Positions 33,262 through 45,400 of a DNA stretch of 64,000 nucleotides are shown here, piece by piece. The translations under genes and the position numbers were made by a program. Positions within the stretch are counted from its first letter, which is position 1. Every line of letters starts with the position of its first letter. Below the pieces are notes generated by a model. It was given only the letters and a program-made list of their open reading frames with translations, did not search any database and was not told where the DNA came from. The DNA is from Prinsepia uniflora (taxonomy: Eukaryota > Streptophyta > Magnoliopsida > Rosales > Rosaceae), in contig CM064872.1 in NCBI GenBank assembly GCA_032719365.1, positions 49,584,252 through 49,648,251 of the forward strand. The letters are read 5' to 3'.

Positions 33262-35706
33262 TGTTACATCCCATGCCATAAATGTAAATCTGAAATTTAA
33301 GAATTTACTAAATTTCCCCTAAAAAGAATTTTTCGGGGCCTTGTTCACTGAGTCCCTTTGATTGTTGTACTTAAAGCCCAAAATAGAACATCCTTAAAGG
33401 CCCAAGGACTTATGGGCCTAATTGTATTTTTTTTTAAATTTAGTTTCGGAGCCCAAAGCCCACTATCTTCTATCACACCTTCGTCCTTACAAACTTCATG
33501 GTTGTACCATACATCTTCCTCCTATGTTTCCCGTGAACACACAATGAGCTCGGTCATGGTCGTTCTCCTCCCTACGTTTCGACCACCTCTCCATCCACCT
33601 AGTGGATCGTCAGGACGAGTCGCAACCAGTCAACCTCGATGGCCTCCGACCATGCCGAGCCCCATTCTCCCCATCATCCTACTCACCTCGACCCCATGAT
33701 AATCATGGGCTCCCCCCTAAAGAACAATGGCCTCCAGAACGACCGTCATGGCAACGATGGACATGGATGACCGAACCCTCCAGAAGAGTTAACAAACATC
33801 ACAAGTAAGCCCTGACCTCCAAAACCACACCAATGTCTGGCTCGAATTAAGAGCTATTTGTAGGACTCATTAGATGTCATTTTCAAGTAGGTGTGACGGT
33901 GGCCGAAAAATTCCCAGTAGCCGGAAGTGTGAATCTCCATGATGGCAAAAGTGAGCTTCACACTTGAGAGTTGGACCCTTTTACACTTCTCCTCACTGTG
34001 ATTCTAACCCTCGAATTGCATGCAATGTTCAAACCTTTTTTAACCATGATCGGAGCATCCCCGATCTCTAAAACGCGTATGACATGCCCATTTAACCTGA
34101 CTTGGACCTAAGGTCGACCCGAAGAGTTTAGGCCTGAGCACGGTAATATCCTAACCTTCTAAAGCAATCCATCCACTTCATCTTATCGTTAGGAAGCTAA
34201 CAGTGATTTTGCATGTTCATTTTGGTATGAAGGCCAAGACAGTGGCACATCGCTAGAATTTCAGAGACGCCATCTTCCCAACGATTTTTCGACCACGGGA
34301 GGTATTTTCTTGACCTAAAAACTAGATATTTGGCATCCTTACTTGAAGTAGATTAGGTTTCATAATTTTCTTGTTGGTTTTGGTCGAGATTTGAGGGATT
34401 TAGACCTTACCAAAAAATTTAGTTTTTCGGCGAGATTTTCTAGATTTCGACTACCATAGGCAGTGTCTAGCGACGATGGTCAACCATCAATCAACTGTTA
34501 GTCAACTGTTAGTTCTAATGGACAGCTAAGGGAGTATTTAAGTACATTTTAAGTCTGTTTAGTGCGATGGCTCTTTTTGTGGTATTTTCGAGCCGTTTAA
34601 GTACATTTTAAGTCTGTTTAGTGTCAAAATAGTCTCGTTTTAGATAATGTAAGTGAGATTTATTGTAATTTTATGTTAATTTCATATACTAACCTTATAG
34701 TCGTATTCATTTAGGATGAGACGAGCCGTGGTTTGACACGCCTGGTGACTTTAACTACCCGACTAGTTTGTGAATAGACCCTTTTACTCAACTTGCTTTT
34801 ATAATGACGTTTTACTTGCACATTTTATGATGATTATTGTGAGTTACCTTTCTGAGAATGCTTGATTGGTTAAATTTATGATGTTTTATACCTTGAGTGA
34901 CCATTTTATGATTACTTATCTTGTGGTGCCATTCTTGCATGCTAATTAAGATATTGTTTTTTCCCGAGTTTCCTATGTATATGGTTGAGTTGATTGTTGC
35001 ATATGCATATTAAGTTAGCCCATGGTTTATATTTTGTGTATATTAGACCCGGGCCATTATTGAGATAACGAGATTAGAACCCATTCTATGTGTCATTGGT
35101 ATTGTGTACATGTCTGTATGGCCACATACCATCCTCTGCGTGACTACTTATCTGCGCTACTCAAAATACCAGTTAATAGTGTTAGCTCGTTCCCGAGTTC
35201 TAAGGAACTTGTGGTGACCTAGCTTTCAGGTGGTCATAATACACGAACATTAAAGATACCCAGCCTTTCATATACGTATAACTCGAGTGACTCATGAGCA
35301 AGTGTTTTTTGGTGATTGTTATCTGTTATATTTTATGTGTGGCATGACTCACGTAATAGTGTATTATTATTTATTATTCTTTCTTGTAAAACGTGTAATT
35401 CAAGGTTTTTGCTTGTGATTTCTGTAAAATTGAGAGGTGAAAGTATGTTTTAAAATTTGTGGCTTTACATTAAAATAAGCTACTAGGTCTACTCACCCTT
35501 TGTTTTTTAACCCATCAGGTCTTGAAGGTGTTTCACGTACTTCTAGGAGGCTTGGCTAGCTGCTATGATATTCACTCCCGAGGTTAGAGTGACGTAGTGG
35601 AAATTGGGTAGAACAAGTAGCTACGTAGTTGTATGATCATCATTATCTGTCTATGTTCTACACTTCCGTGGTCACAGTGAAATATAATCGGTATTCACTG
35701 GCTACG
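33262..35706 (+). mobile_element. Gypsy-type LTR, interrupted by the 10-kb element
   Basis: It starts TGTTACATCCC directly after a polypurine tract. It contains GTGAATAGACC (34770-34780) and, 0.7 kb further, GGTCTACTCAC (35486-35496) followed by TTTGTTTTTTAACCCATCAG (AG at 35517-35518), a diverged version of the conserved pair. It is interrupted at CTACG (35702-35706). The sequence after the second CTACG copy does not reach a recognisable LTR end, so the right boundary is unknown. The 113-codon frame at 33358-33699 has no known domain. Confidence 0.75.
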
Positions 35707-37524
35707 TGTAATGACCCGTCCCGAATATCGAGATTGAATATTAATTAATTATGAATTAGAATGACTAATCGGGGATTAGTTGAGTGAAATCGGACGAAAC
35801 GTGCAAAATGACCGTTTTGCCCCTAGCGTGGGCAAAAAGTTGACTTTTAGTTCGGGCGGTCAAATGGACTTTGACCGATGACTGTGACGTAGTTCGGGAC
35901 GTCACGAGTTCATAGACAGGTGGCACGTTCAATTCCGACATTCGTAGAGAAAGTTATGATGTTCGGAAGTTGAGGGGTATTTTGGTAATTTGGCATAGTA
36001 GGGGCCAAATGTTGACTTTTTGATCGGGAGGTCCGATGGGCGAGGGCCAAGGACCGTTACGTAGGTCTCGTCGATACGAATCCAACGACAGGCGGCATGC
36101 CGAAATCGGAGATTCGACGACGAAGTTATGGTCACGGAATCGGGCTCGATTAACCGAACGAACCGGGAATAAAATAATATTTTAATAGTGAACAGTACCT
36201 GGTGACTGAACACACTTGGATGAGTGACACTTGTCACTCATCCCTTAAATTGAGGCCTAAAACCTGGATCCTTGTTTTGGGGAGAATATAATTATTGTGT
36301 TTTTGTGATGATTAATTAATTAAAAATCCATTAAACCTCCATTTTCCCTTCTGTGATTTCTTAACCCGTGCACCACCAAAATTCAAAATCCTTCCACCTT
36401 TAATCTCCTCCCAATCCACTAAACTTATGAACGGAAATTGGAGAGAATTCAGAGACTAATTGAGTGAGGAAAACACAGGGAATTGAGGGTAACTATCGAA
36501 TTGGAATTTCGGATTTTGAGTTTTGGGAGGGAAAATCGAATTGGTCGAATTGAGCTGTGATGATCGAATTGGACATTGGAAATAGCTTCCTGAGGTTGAG
36601 ACGAGTTGTTTCAAATAAAAAACGAGAGGAATTCATGCCCAATTGCCTCTGAACGGGTTTGGTAACAGTGGGAGATATCGAGCTTGAGTCGTGATCAATG
36701 CGTGATCAAACGACGAAATTGAGGTGGGGAAACAATTCCTCATGGTCCATTGATGCTTCTGGGTTCATCAATTGGGAGGAATCAGTGGCCAAGGTTGAAA
36801 CTCCATGGTTGCACAGTGTTCGGATGTTCGAGTTTGAGTCGTGAAGATTGAGCAATGAATTGATCCAATTGAGTTGGGGGAAAGGTTTACCTGAGATCAA
36901 TGAAGCTTCTTGATGAATCAATTTGGGGAAATCTTGTGGAATTGAGGTAATTCGACTGATGAACAGTGGCCGGAGGTCCTTCGATTGTTCATCCTTGATC
37001 GTGAGGATTGAGGTAATGTTTCAAGTAATTGATGTTACAGAACCCTAATTGAACTTATAACGAAACTAACTGAATGCTCAATTGATGAAAACAGTGTGGA
37101 ATTGACTGAAAACCAGCCGGGTCTGATCGCGGGTTAAAACGACCCGTTTACCAGACAAACGGGCTTGAACGATGACACTGTAGCTGGCGCGTGGATTTCA
37201 CGCGCAGCCACTCACGGCGGCGCGTGAGGGCGCGTCCGGCCTAGTCTCAAGGTGAGGTCAACATGACTTTTGATCCTCTCAGTGTAACGAACATTTTGAC
37301 GTTGTTTTCGGTGAAATCGGATATTGTTTCGATAATGTTCCGCGTATCCGAAGTTTTATTTTACGAGTTAAAATACGTATTTAATTCCGGAAAAATTGGG
37401 GAAAATTATATGTTGTATTTTGAGATGTTAGTAACCCTCTATAATGATTTTGGACAGGAGTTGTGATTTCCAGAATTTACGGAAAAACGTGCAGCTCGGA
37501 AACGAACCGTTTTGAACGGTGTGT

Positions 37525-38872
37525 GTGAGTGGACTTTTGGTTTTCTAACTGTGATGCATGCATATATGATTTAAAATGCTTTATTATATGATTTTATATG
37601 CTTTGGCATGATTGATATTTCAATTCTGTGATTTCTCAGTTTTGTGATTATTATATTATTATATTCTGGCACGATTTTCGAGAAATCATGAAATTGGTTA
37701 AAAATGATATTGTGGGCGTGAGAACCCAAGTAAATAATGATTTTGATTCGGATTTGGAGTTACATGTGAATTTGATGATTTTTGGTATCCTCGTGATTTT
37801 GTGATTATTTTAATCAGTCTTTCGGGCACGTTTTACGAGGAACGTGCAAATGATGTTTTGGGCTAAAGCCCGGATTGAAAATGATGTTTTGACTCGGGTT
37901 ATGAGTCAGGAAGTTGAAAATGATATTTGGACTCGGATTATGAGTCAGTGATTGATTTCATGGATTTACGTGATCGTGGCAACTCGGGTTTACAGTTGCA
38001 CGGATTTACGTGATATGGATATTTTGGGCTTGAGACCCAATGGAGTTGTGATTTTGGTTGGAATTGTATTTGCATGTGATGACATGATGATATTAATGAT
38101 TTTCGGATTTATAAAGTAAATCGGGACTTGGGGCTGAGACCCTGTATTGATATATGATTTGGTTTTTAATGCAACTGTTTTTCACTGGTTTTTGTGATGG
38201 TGATATGTTGCGGATATTTAGGGCTTTCGGGAGAAAATATGTTTTTCCCCGGAGTGCACCCTGGAGATAACGCTCGCCTTCGGGATGGAAGTGTTTACCC
38301 CGAAGAGGTCACGTAGCACGATCTTTGTCTTGCAGCCCAGGGGAGGCTTGACTCAGATCAGATGTGCTGGATTATATGGATCGGTAAGTGATATGTTCAC
38401 GAGATCCGGATCGTCGGCTGGTGAGGTTTTTCCCAGCGACGGATTGCTGACTGATGATGTGTTCACAGCAGCGGATGCTCGGATTTTGAGCGGTCCTTGA
38501 GCCTATTGATATGCACGCGTTGCAGGGATAAACGTGACTCTAAGCAACAGGATATGGAAATAAGTCCCGTGGATTATGGAAAATGATTTTGAGGAAACCG
38601 TGGTTTAGCGGTTAAAATGATTTAAAGAAATTGTGAACTTTTTGAGATGTTAAACTGATTTGGTGAACATGAGTTTTTGTGGACCATGGGAAAATATGTT
38701 TTGATTTTATCGGTCCACTGTTCATACTTGAATGATTTCATACTATTACTCATGTTTTACGATATGCATGCAAGTTTGTGAAAACTAGAGGGTAAGAATG
38801 TATTTTGATAAATGTTTTTATAAGAGGTCATTTTTGTCCACTCACACCTTTTCTGTTTTGTTAACCCTTCAG
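37525..38872 (+). other. Intron-like module in the LTR with complementary ends
   Basis: GTGTGAGTGGAC (37523-37534) offers a GTGAGT donor. Its perfect 12-nt complement GTCCACTCACAC (38836-38847) lies 25 nt before an acceptor-like CTGTTTTGTTAACCCTTCAG (AG 38871-38872) with a branch-like TTAAC. The same arrangement is at 44254-45601 and, in other LTRs, at 6604-5342, 10171-9182, 12035-11223 and 63831-62442 (all minus strand). Splicing is an inference. The pairing itself is seen directly. Confidence 0.55.
37690..38140 (+). repeat. Series of short hairpins inside the intron-like module
   Basis: Consecutive short inverted pairs are visible: GCACGTT/AACGTGC (37826-37847), GGGCT/AGCCC (37860-37871), GACTC/GAGTC (37891-37907 and again 37930-37946), GCAACT/AGTTGC (37979-37999) and TTGGG/CCCAA (38024-38040). 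The GCACGTT hairpin is also found near 59729 and, complemented, near 63334. The copy in the 3' LTR is at 44419-44869. Confidence 0.7.
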
Positions 38873-39048
38873 GTCATGGCGCGTTGATCGAGGCTATTCT
38901 AGAGGTGGAGGTATGTGCAGGCACAGGCGCAAAAATTCCCTTGTCTGGCAGGTATTGAAGGGTAGTTTCGGACTTTCAGTTGACTTTTCAGACGGGAGCA
39001 GGACCGGGTACGGCTTTTGACGTCCAGTTGGGACGGGTCCTGTTAAGT

Positions 39049-39060
39049 TGGTATCAGAGC
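39049..39060 (+). other. Primer-binding site, tRNA-Met type
   Basis: TGGTATCAGAGC starts three bases after the 5' LTR and is the standard plant retrotransposon complement to the 3' end of initiator tRNA-Met. It fixes the orientation of the element and the end of the 5' LTR. Confidence 0.97.
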
Positions 39061-42000
39061 ACTAGGTTGCTGATGCTGTTGCCATGCCATACCTCCGGAA
39101 CGTGAGCCTCGTGCGCGACCTGGTAGTGAGATGGGTATATTAGGGTATTTGAGACCTTGTGATTAATCTCGGAATGTAATTGACCTTGGTTTGTGGGTCA
39201 GATATTAATTTGTGTGATTACGGCTTACTAATTGTCGAATCGGTATTCTTGTGGGTCCTAGGATTTGTTGGATCCAGAGGCTTGGAAGGTAGCACAATTG
39301 GGTAGGTTGGACCCAGGATGAGAATATTCTCAGTAAATTCCTTGTGCGAAATATGAGTTCCCAACGTCTAGAGTGTGTTGGGGTATTCCTAGGTTTGGAA
39401 TGTGGTATTGAAGTGGTTCACCGGCGGTAATTTGCTGGGTGACCGGGTATGCCAGGGATGGCATAGAGGAATGAATCAAGAATTCGGTTAGGACTCGAGA
39501 TGAGTCATGGTAATATCTTAAGTCTCAGGAGCTGTCGGGTTTTGAGGGACCCTAGGTAGTGATTGCGGAACCTAAGGTGGGATGTGTGGTTCGGAAAGGT
39601 GTGCTGGCGGGTGGTTTGACTCTTAAGGATTTTTCGAAGTCGAGACCGAGTGACGATTGTGTCAGGTCTAGTCATGTCAGCTTTAGTGGTGGAACTGCAA
39701 TCCATAGTCGGGGTTGGTACTTGTCGAAGGAATCCCAGAGTGGGGATACAGGGTAGTCGTACGTGTACTTGATTCCATTGGATGTGGAGTCTCGATAGTG
39801 ATGTCTGGTGGTTAGGTCTGCACGAGTTTGTTGCAGGCACTACTACCGAGAGTGGTTGTTGAGAATTGGGGGACGTTCGGGGGACGTTTCTTTTTCTCAC
39901 ATAAGTTGTCAGGGTGACTGTACCCAGAGTTGTTAGGTACGAAGGAGGCAGAGGTTCTCCTATTCGAGCAGAGGTACGGGGTCGTCGCTTGTTATGAGCG
40001 GAGATCCAGGGTTGTCAGTTTTGCACATGGTGTGCTCATACTGATATTGTTGTCTGTGTACTGGTGTGGGTGCCGGTGTGGTGCTGACGATGAGTCACGA
40101 GTCTGGTTGTGACTTCGTCGAGTTGGGTATGTGTCAGTAACCAGTCCAAAGGGGACACGTGGTTGGTGTCCGAGTCCGATGGTTCCAACATGGTTGGACC
40201 TACGGAATCATGAGAGGTTGTGTTGGAAGAGGATTGCGGGTTTTCCGCATGGGGATTAGGTATTCTGAAGTCATCAGGGGTGACTTCTTATTTTCTGCTT
40301 GGTGGCAGATAATGTTGGGTTACATGGCATGGGGAGTGCAGTGAGTTTTGTTTGCATCCACGTAGGATGAATATTGGTGTCATTGATTTGGATCATCCTT
40401 GGTTTTCCCTAGGTGGGATGGCAAGGATAGATACGAGGTAATCAGTAAGGGTGTAAGACCCTGTGGTTCCTAGTTGTTGACTGTGTGGATCCTAGGTGGA
40501 TCGGGTTAGTGATGTCGTGGACTTTGGGCATTGTGACGATCTAGAATCGTGATGTTCACAGTCGGCTGACGTCGTAATGGATCTGGGTCGTGATTTCGAT
40601 GATCCAGATTGGGTGAGAGTTTATCACTCTTACGTCGGTATGTGAGTCATAAATGACGGGACTGAACTTCTTTTCGAAGTGGAGCCCCTTATGGTATGTT
40701 ACTCGAGCGAGTAGGTTTTCGACGGGGTCGAATTTGGTCAGCCTTAGAGTTGTGACGGATGGGATTGGCTTCCTTATGAAGTCCATTGGATGTAATGTGT
40801 TACTCGCTTGAACTGGTAACAGATAGGTTCGGTTTTGGTGTGTCCGAATGGACGTGAACCAGATTTCGGGTTTTGGAATCGAATTTCTGGGTGACGATTC
40901 AGGATTCGATTCAGGAACTTGAAAGTGGAATACTGGATTTGGGTGCGGAATGATTATTCCAAATGCTAGCTTACGGAATAATGATTTCGGATTCGGATTT
41001 GGACATGAATTAAAAACTGTGATGTATGGATTTGGATTCGGGATTTCTTACGAAATTGCGGATTCGGATTTGGTATTGAAACTAGCTGATTGGTGGAGTT
41101 TCGATTTGTCTCTTGCTGGTTTGGGCAAATGGACTTCATTATTGGAACGTGTTTGGCTATGACCTAGGTGGTTGTGGTCTGGTCTAGGGATAGATGTATG
41201 TACCTTGTACATGGTTTGGTGTACGATATTTTGCAGGCTTGTGGTGGCCGGGGTTGATGTGAATCCCGGGAGAACTAGGCGTTCTTCCCTGTGGACACGT
41301 TGATGTGTCATTTTGAGTGTTGTCATTTGGCGAGGTGTTTTGGGTAGCATAGGACAAGGATTGTCGATGTTAGCAAAACCCTCAGGCTTTTTACTTTTAC
41401 CTTACCTGGTTTGGGATCGACCATATTAGTCTATGGGTCGAGTACTAGGGTCCAGCTGTAGGATCTTGCTTGGTGTGCGATGTACTGTATCGTATGGACG
41501 AGGGTACTTGATACCTAGTGACGGTACATGGGATGTACCAGTGTTGTGTCGATAAACGTGTTGGTGTTTGGCTTAGTTCCAATACCATTGGTTTTGGTCG
41601 TGAACGTGAACTGGACATTGAACACGATGCATTGGGCAGAGTGATTCTGATGATTACAGTGATTGTTTGAGCAGGTGCTCTTAGCCAAGGTTGGCTAGTA
41701 TAACTCTAGTGTTGAGCCGTGTGATTACGGCTAGGCTTGTGTTCAACGTGTTCCAGATGCACCGTCTGATTGAGTGTGATGACGGTATGCGTATATTCAG
41801 GATGAGTGAGTTGGTGGTTGGTGTGACCGCAAGTTGCTTTGCGGCGAGATGTTACCTTGCCGTGACCTTACCAGCATCTGGGATCGCTGAGGGGGTGACA
41901 ATTGTGGTAACTGCTGTAGGTATTTATCGCAGGATTGAGTTTGCCCTGCGAGGGGAGATCATGTTGATGATCATATGCTACATTGACGGACGTTGTAGTA

Positions 42001-42393
42001 TGATGTGTTGTCACTGATTTATTACTGATTGGCGCTTTACTAGGGTGGTAAAGCTTGGTAGTGACAGTTTGGCTTGTGGTGTCGGCTTGGACTAACTAGT
42101 GAGTTTTGGTGACTCTCTATGAGAGCGAAGATCAGGGCACGTTAGTGAGTATATGGGGCTGTCAAGCTGAAGGAGTCAGCTTAACGGTGACATTGCCAAT
42201 TTCTGGTAATCAATTTCATTCAAGGTAGTCGAGTGTAGTCAGTACGACGTGCATCTATGATGTGACGTCTGAGCGCAGACGAGTTCTGTGTTGGCTAGTG
42301 GGTGTACAGGTGTACACGTGTTGTGTGGCCATTTTTTCTCCACGAGGTAGTTGTGGAATACGAGTAGTTGGAATTTCGGGGACGAAATTCTTT
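39061..42393 (+). mobile_element. Non-coding interior of the LARD-like element
   Basis: Six-frame reading shows only short frames (longest 131 codons, minus strand, 39505-39900; 108 codons, plus, 41691-42017) with no retroelement motif. The plus strand is strikingly rich in G and T. Just after the PBS, 39089-39130 reads I-PPEREPRARPGSE, which resembles the start of a gypsy gag (usually MPPRR...) with ATA for ATG; beyond it nothing gag-like continues. This may be the last trace of the autonomous ancestor. Confidence 0.85.
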
Positions 42394-42405
42394 AAGGAGG
42401 GAAGG
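42394..42405 (+). other. Polypurine tract
   Basis: AAGGAGGGAAGG lies one base before the 3' LTR start and follows GGGGACGAAATTCTTT, the usual context of the plus-strand primer in plant Ty3/gypsy elements. Confidence 0.93.
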
Positions 42406-42406
42406 T

Positions 42407-45400
42407 TGTAATGACCCGTCCCGAATATCGAGATTGAATATTAATTAATTATGAATTAGAATGACTAATCGGGGATTAGTTGAGTGAAATCGGACGAAAC
42501 GTGCAAAATGACCGTTTTGCCCCTAGCGTGGGCAAAATGACCGTTTTGCCCCTAGCGTGGGCAAAATGTTGACTTTTAGTTCGGGCGGTCAAATGGACTT
42601 TGACCGATGACTGTGACGTAGTTCGGGACGTCACGAGTTCATAGACAGGTGGCACGTTCAATTCCGACATTCGTAGAGAAAGTTATGATGTTCGGAAGTT
42701 GAGGGGTATTTTGGTAATTTGGCATAGTAGGGGCCAAATGTTGACTTTTTGATCGGGAGGTCCGATGGGCGAGGGCCAAGGACCGTTACGTAGGTCTCGT
42801 CGATACGAATCCAACGACAGGCGGCATGCCGAAATCGGAGATTCGACGACGAAGTTATGGTCACGGAATCGGGCTCGATTAACCGAACGAACCGAGAATA
42901 AAATAATATTTTAATAATGAACAGTACCCGGTGACTGAACACACTTGGATGAGTGACACTTGTCACTCATCCCTTAAATTGAGGCCTAAAACCAGGATCC
43001 TTGTTTTGGGGAGAATATAATTATTGTGTTTTTGTGATGATTAATTAATTAAAAATCCATTAAACCTCCATTTTCCCTTCTGTGATTTCTTAACCCGTGC
43101 ACCACCAAAATTCAAAATCCTTCCACCCTTAATCTCCTCCCAATCCACTAAACTTATGAACGGAAATTGGAGAGAATTCAGAGACTAATTGAGTGAGGAA
43201 AACACGGGGGATTGAGGGTAACTATCGAATTGGAATTTCGGATTTTGAGTTTTGGGAGGGAAAATCGAATTGGTCGAGTTGAGCTGTGATGATCGAATTG
43301 GACATTGGAAATAGCTTCCTGAGGTTGAGACGAGTTGTTTCAAATCAAAAACGAGAAGAATTCATGCCCAATTGGCTTTGAACGGGTTTGGTAACAGTGG
43401 GAGATATCGAGCTTGAGTCGTGATCAATGCGTGATCAAACGACGAAATTGAGGTGGGGAAACAATTCCTCATGGTCCATTGATGCTTCTGGGTTCATCAA
43501 TTGGGAGGAATCAGTGGCCAAGGTTGAAACTCCATGGTTGCACAGTGTTCGGATGTTCGAGTTTGAGTCGTGAAGATTGAGCAATGAATTGATCCAATTG
43601 AGTTGGGGGAAAGGTTTACCTGAGATCAATGAAGCTTCTTGATGAATCAATTTGGGGAAATCTTGTGGAATTGAGGTAATTCGACTGATGAACAGTGGCC
43701 GGAGGTCCTTCGATTGTTCATCCTTGATCGTAAGGATTGAGGTAATGTTTCAAGTAATTGATGTTACAGAACCCTAATTGAACTTATAACGAAACTAACT
43801 GAATGCTCAATTGTTGAAAACAGTGTGGAATTGACTGAAAACCAGCCGGGTCTGATCGCGGGTTAAAACGACCCGTTTACCAGACAAACGGGCTTGAACG
43901 ATGACACTGTAGCTGGCGCGTGGATTTCACGCGCAGCCACTCACGGCGGCGCGTGAGGGCGCGTCCGGCCTAGTCTCAAGGTGAGGTCAACATGACTTTT
44001 GATCCTCTCAGTGTAACGAACATTTTGACGTTGTTTTCGGTGAAATCGGATATTGTTTCGATAATGTTCCGCGTATCCGAAGTTTTATTTTACGAGTTAA
44101 AATACGTATTTAATTCCGGAAAAATTGGGGAAAATTATATGATGTATTTTGAGATGTTAGTAACCCTCTATAATGATTTTGGACAGGAGTTGTGATTTCC
44201 AGAATTTACGGAAAAACGTGCAGCTCGGAAACGAACCGTTTTGAACGGTGTGTGTGAGTGGACTTTTGGTTTTCTAACTGTGATGCATGCATATATGATT
44301 TAAAATGCTTTATTATATGATTTTATATGCTTTGGCATGATTGATATTTCAATTCGGTGATTTCTCGGTTTTGTGATTATTATATTATTATATTCTGGCA
44401 CGATTTTCGAGAAATCATGAAATTGGTTAAAAATGATATTGTGGGCGTGAGAACCCAAGTAAATAATGATTTTGATTCGGATTTGGAGTTACATGTGAAT
44501 TTGATGATTTTTGGTATCCTCGTGATTTTGTGATTATTTTAATCAGTCTTTCGGGCACGTTTTACGAGGAACGTGCAAATGATGTTTTGGGCTAAAGCCC
44601 GGATTGAAAATGATGTTTTGACTCGGGTTATGAGTCAGGAAGTTGAAAATGATATTTGGACTCGGATTATGAGTCAGTGATTGATTTCATGGATTTACGT
44701 GATCGTGGCAACTCGGGTTTACAGTTGCACGGATTTACGTGATATGGATATTTTGGGCTTGAGACCCAATGGAGTTGTGATTTTGGTTGGAATTGTATTT
44801 GCATGTGATGACATGATGATATTAATGATTTTCGGATTTATAAAGTAAATCGGGACTTGGGGCTGAGACCCTGTATTGATATATGATTTGGTTTTTAATG
44901 CAACTGTTTTTCACTGGTTTTTGTGATGGTGATATGTTGCGGATATTTAGGGCTTTCGGGAGAAAATATGTTTTTCCCCGGAGTGCACCCTGGAGATAAC
45001 GCTCGCCTTCGGGATGGAAGTGTTTACCCCGAAGAGGTCACGTAGCACGATCTTTGTCTTGCAGCCCAGGGGAGGCTTGACTCAGATCAGATGTGCTGGA
45101 TTATATGGATCGGTAAGTGATATGTTCACGAGATCCGGATCGTCGGCTGGTGAGGTTTTTCCCAGCGACGGATTGCTGACTGATGATGTGTTCACAGCAG
45201 CGGATGCTCGGATTTTGAGCGGTCCTTGAGCCTATTGATATGCACGCGTTGCAGGGATAAACGTGACTCTAAGCAACAGGATATGGAAATAAGTCCTGTG
45301 GATTATGGAAAATGATTTTGAGGAAACCGTGGTTTAGCGGTTAAAATGATTTAAAGAAATTGTGAACTTTTTGAGATGTTAAACTGATTTGGTGAACATG

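Larger units (their letters stand above)
35707..39045 (+). mobile_element. 5' LTR of the LARD-like element, 3339 bp
   Basis: It runs TGTAATGACCCGTCCCG... to ...GGGACGGGTCCTGTTA; the last two bases are TA where the 3' LTR has the canonical CA. GACCCGTCCC (35713-35722) and GGGACGGGTC (39030-39039) form a 10-bp inverted pair near the ends. The complementary motifs GTGAGTGGAC (37525-37534) and GTCCACTCAC (38836-38845) lie in the downstream half. Small frames (35929-36237, 38285-38500) recur in the 3' LTR only because the DNA is duplicated; they show no domain. Confidence 0.97.

Noticed and set aside
39505..39900. 131-codon minus-strand frame in the LARD-like interior
   Set aside because: No domain, antisense to the element, in strongly G/T-biased sequence where stop codons are rare on the complement.
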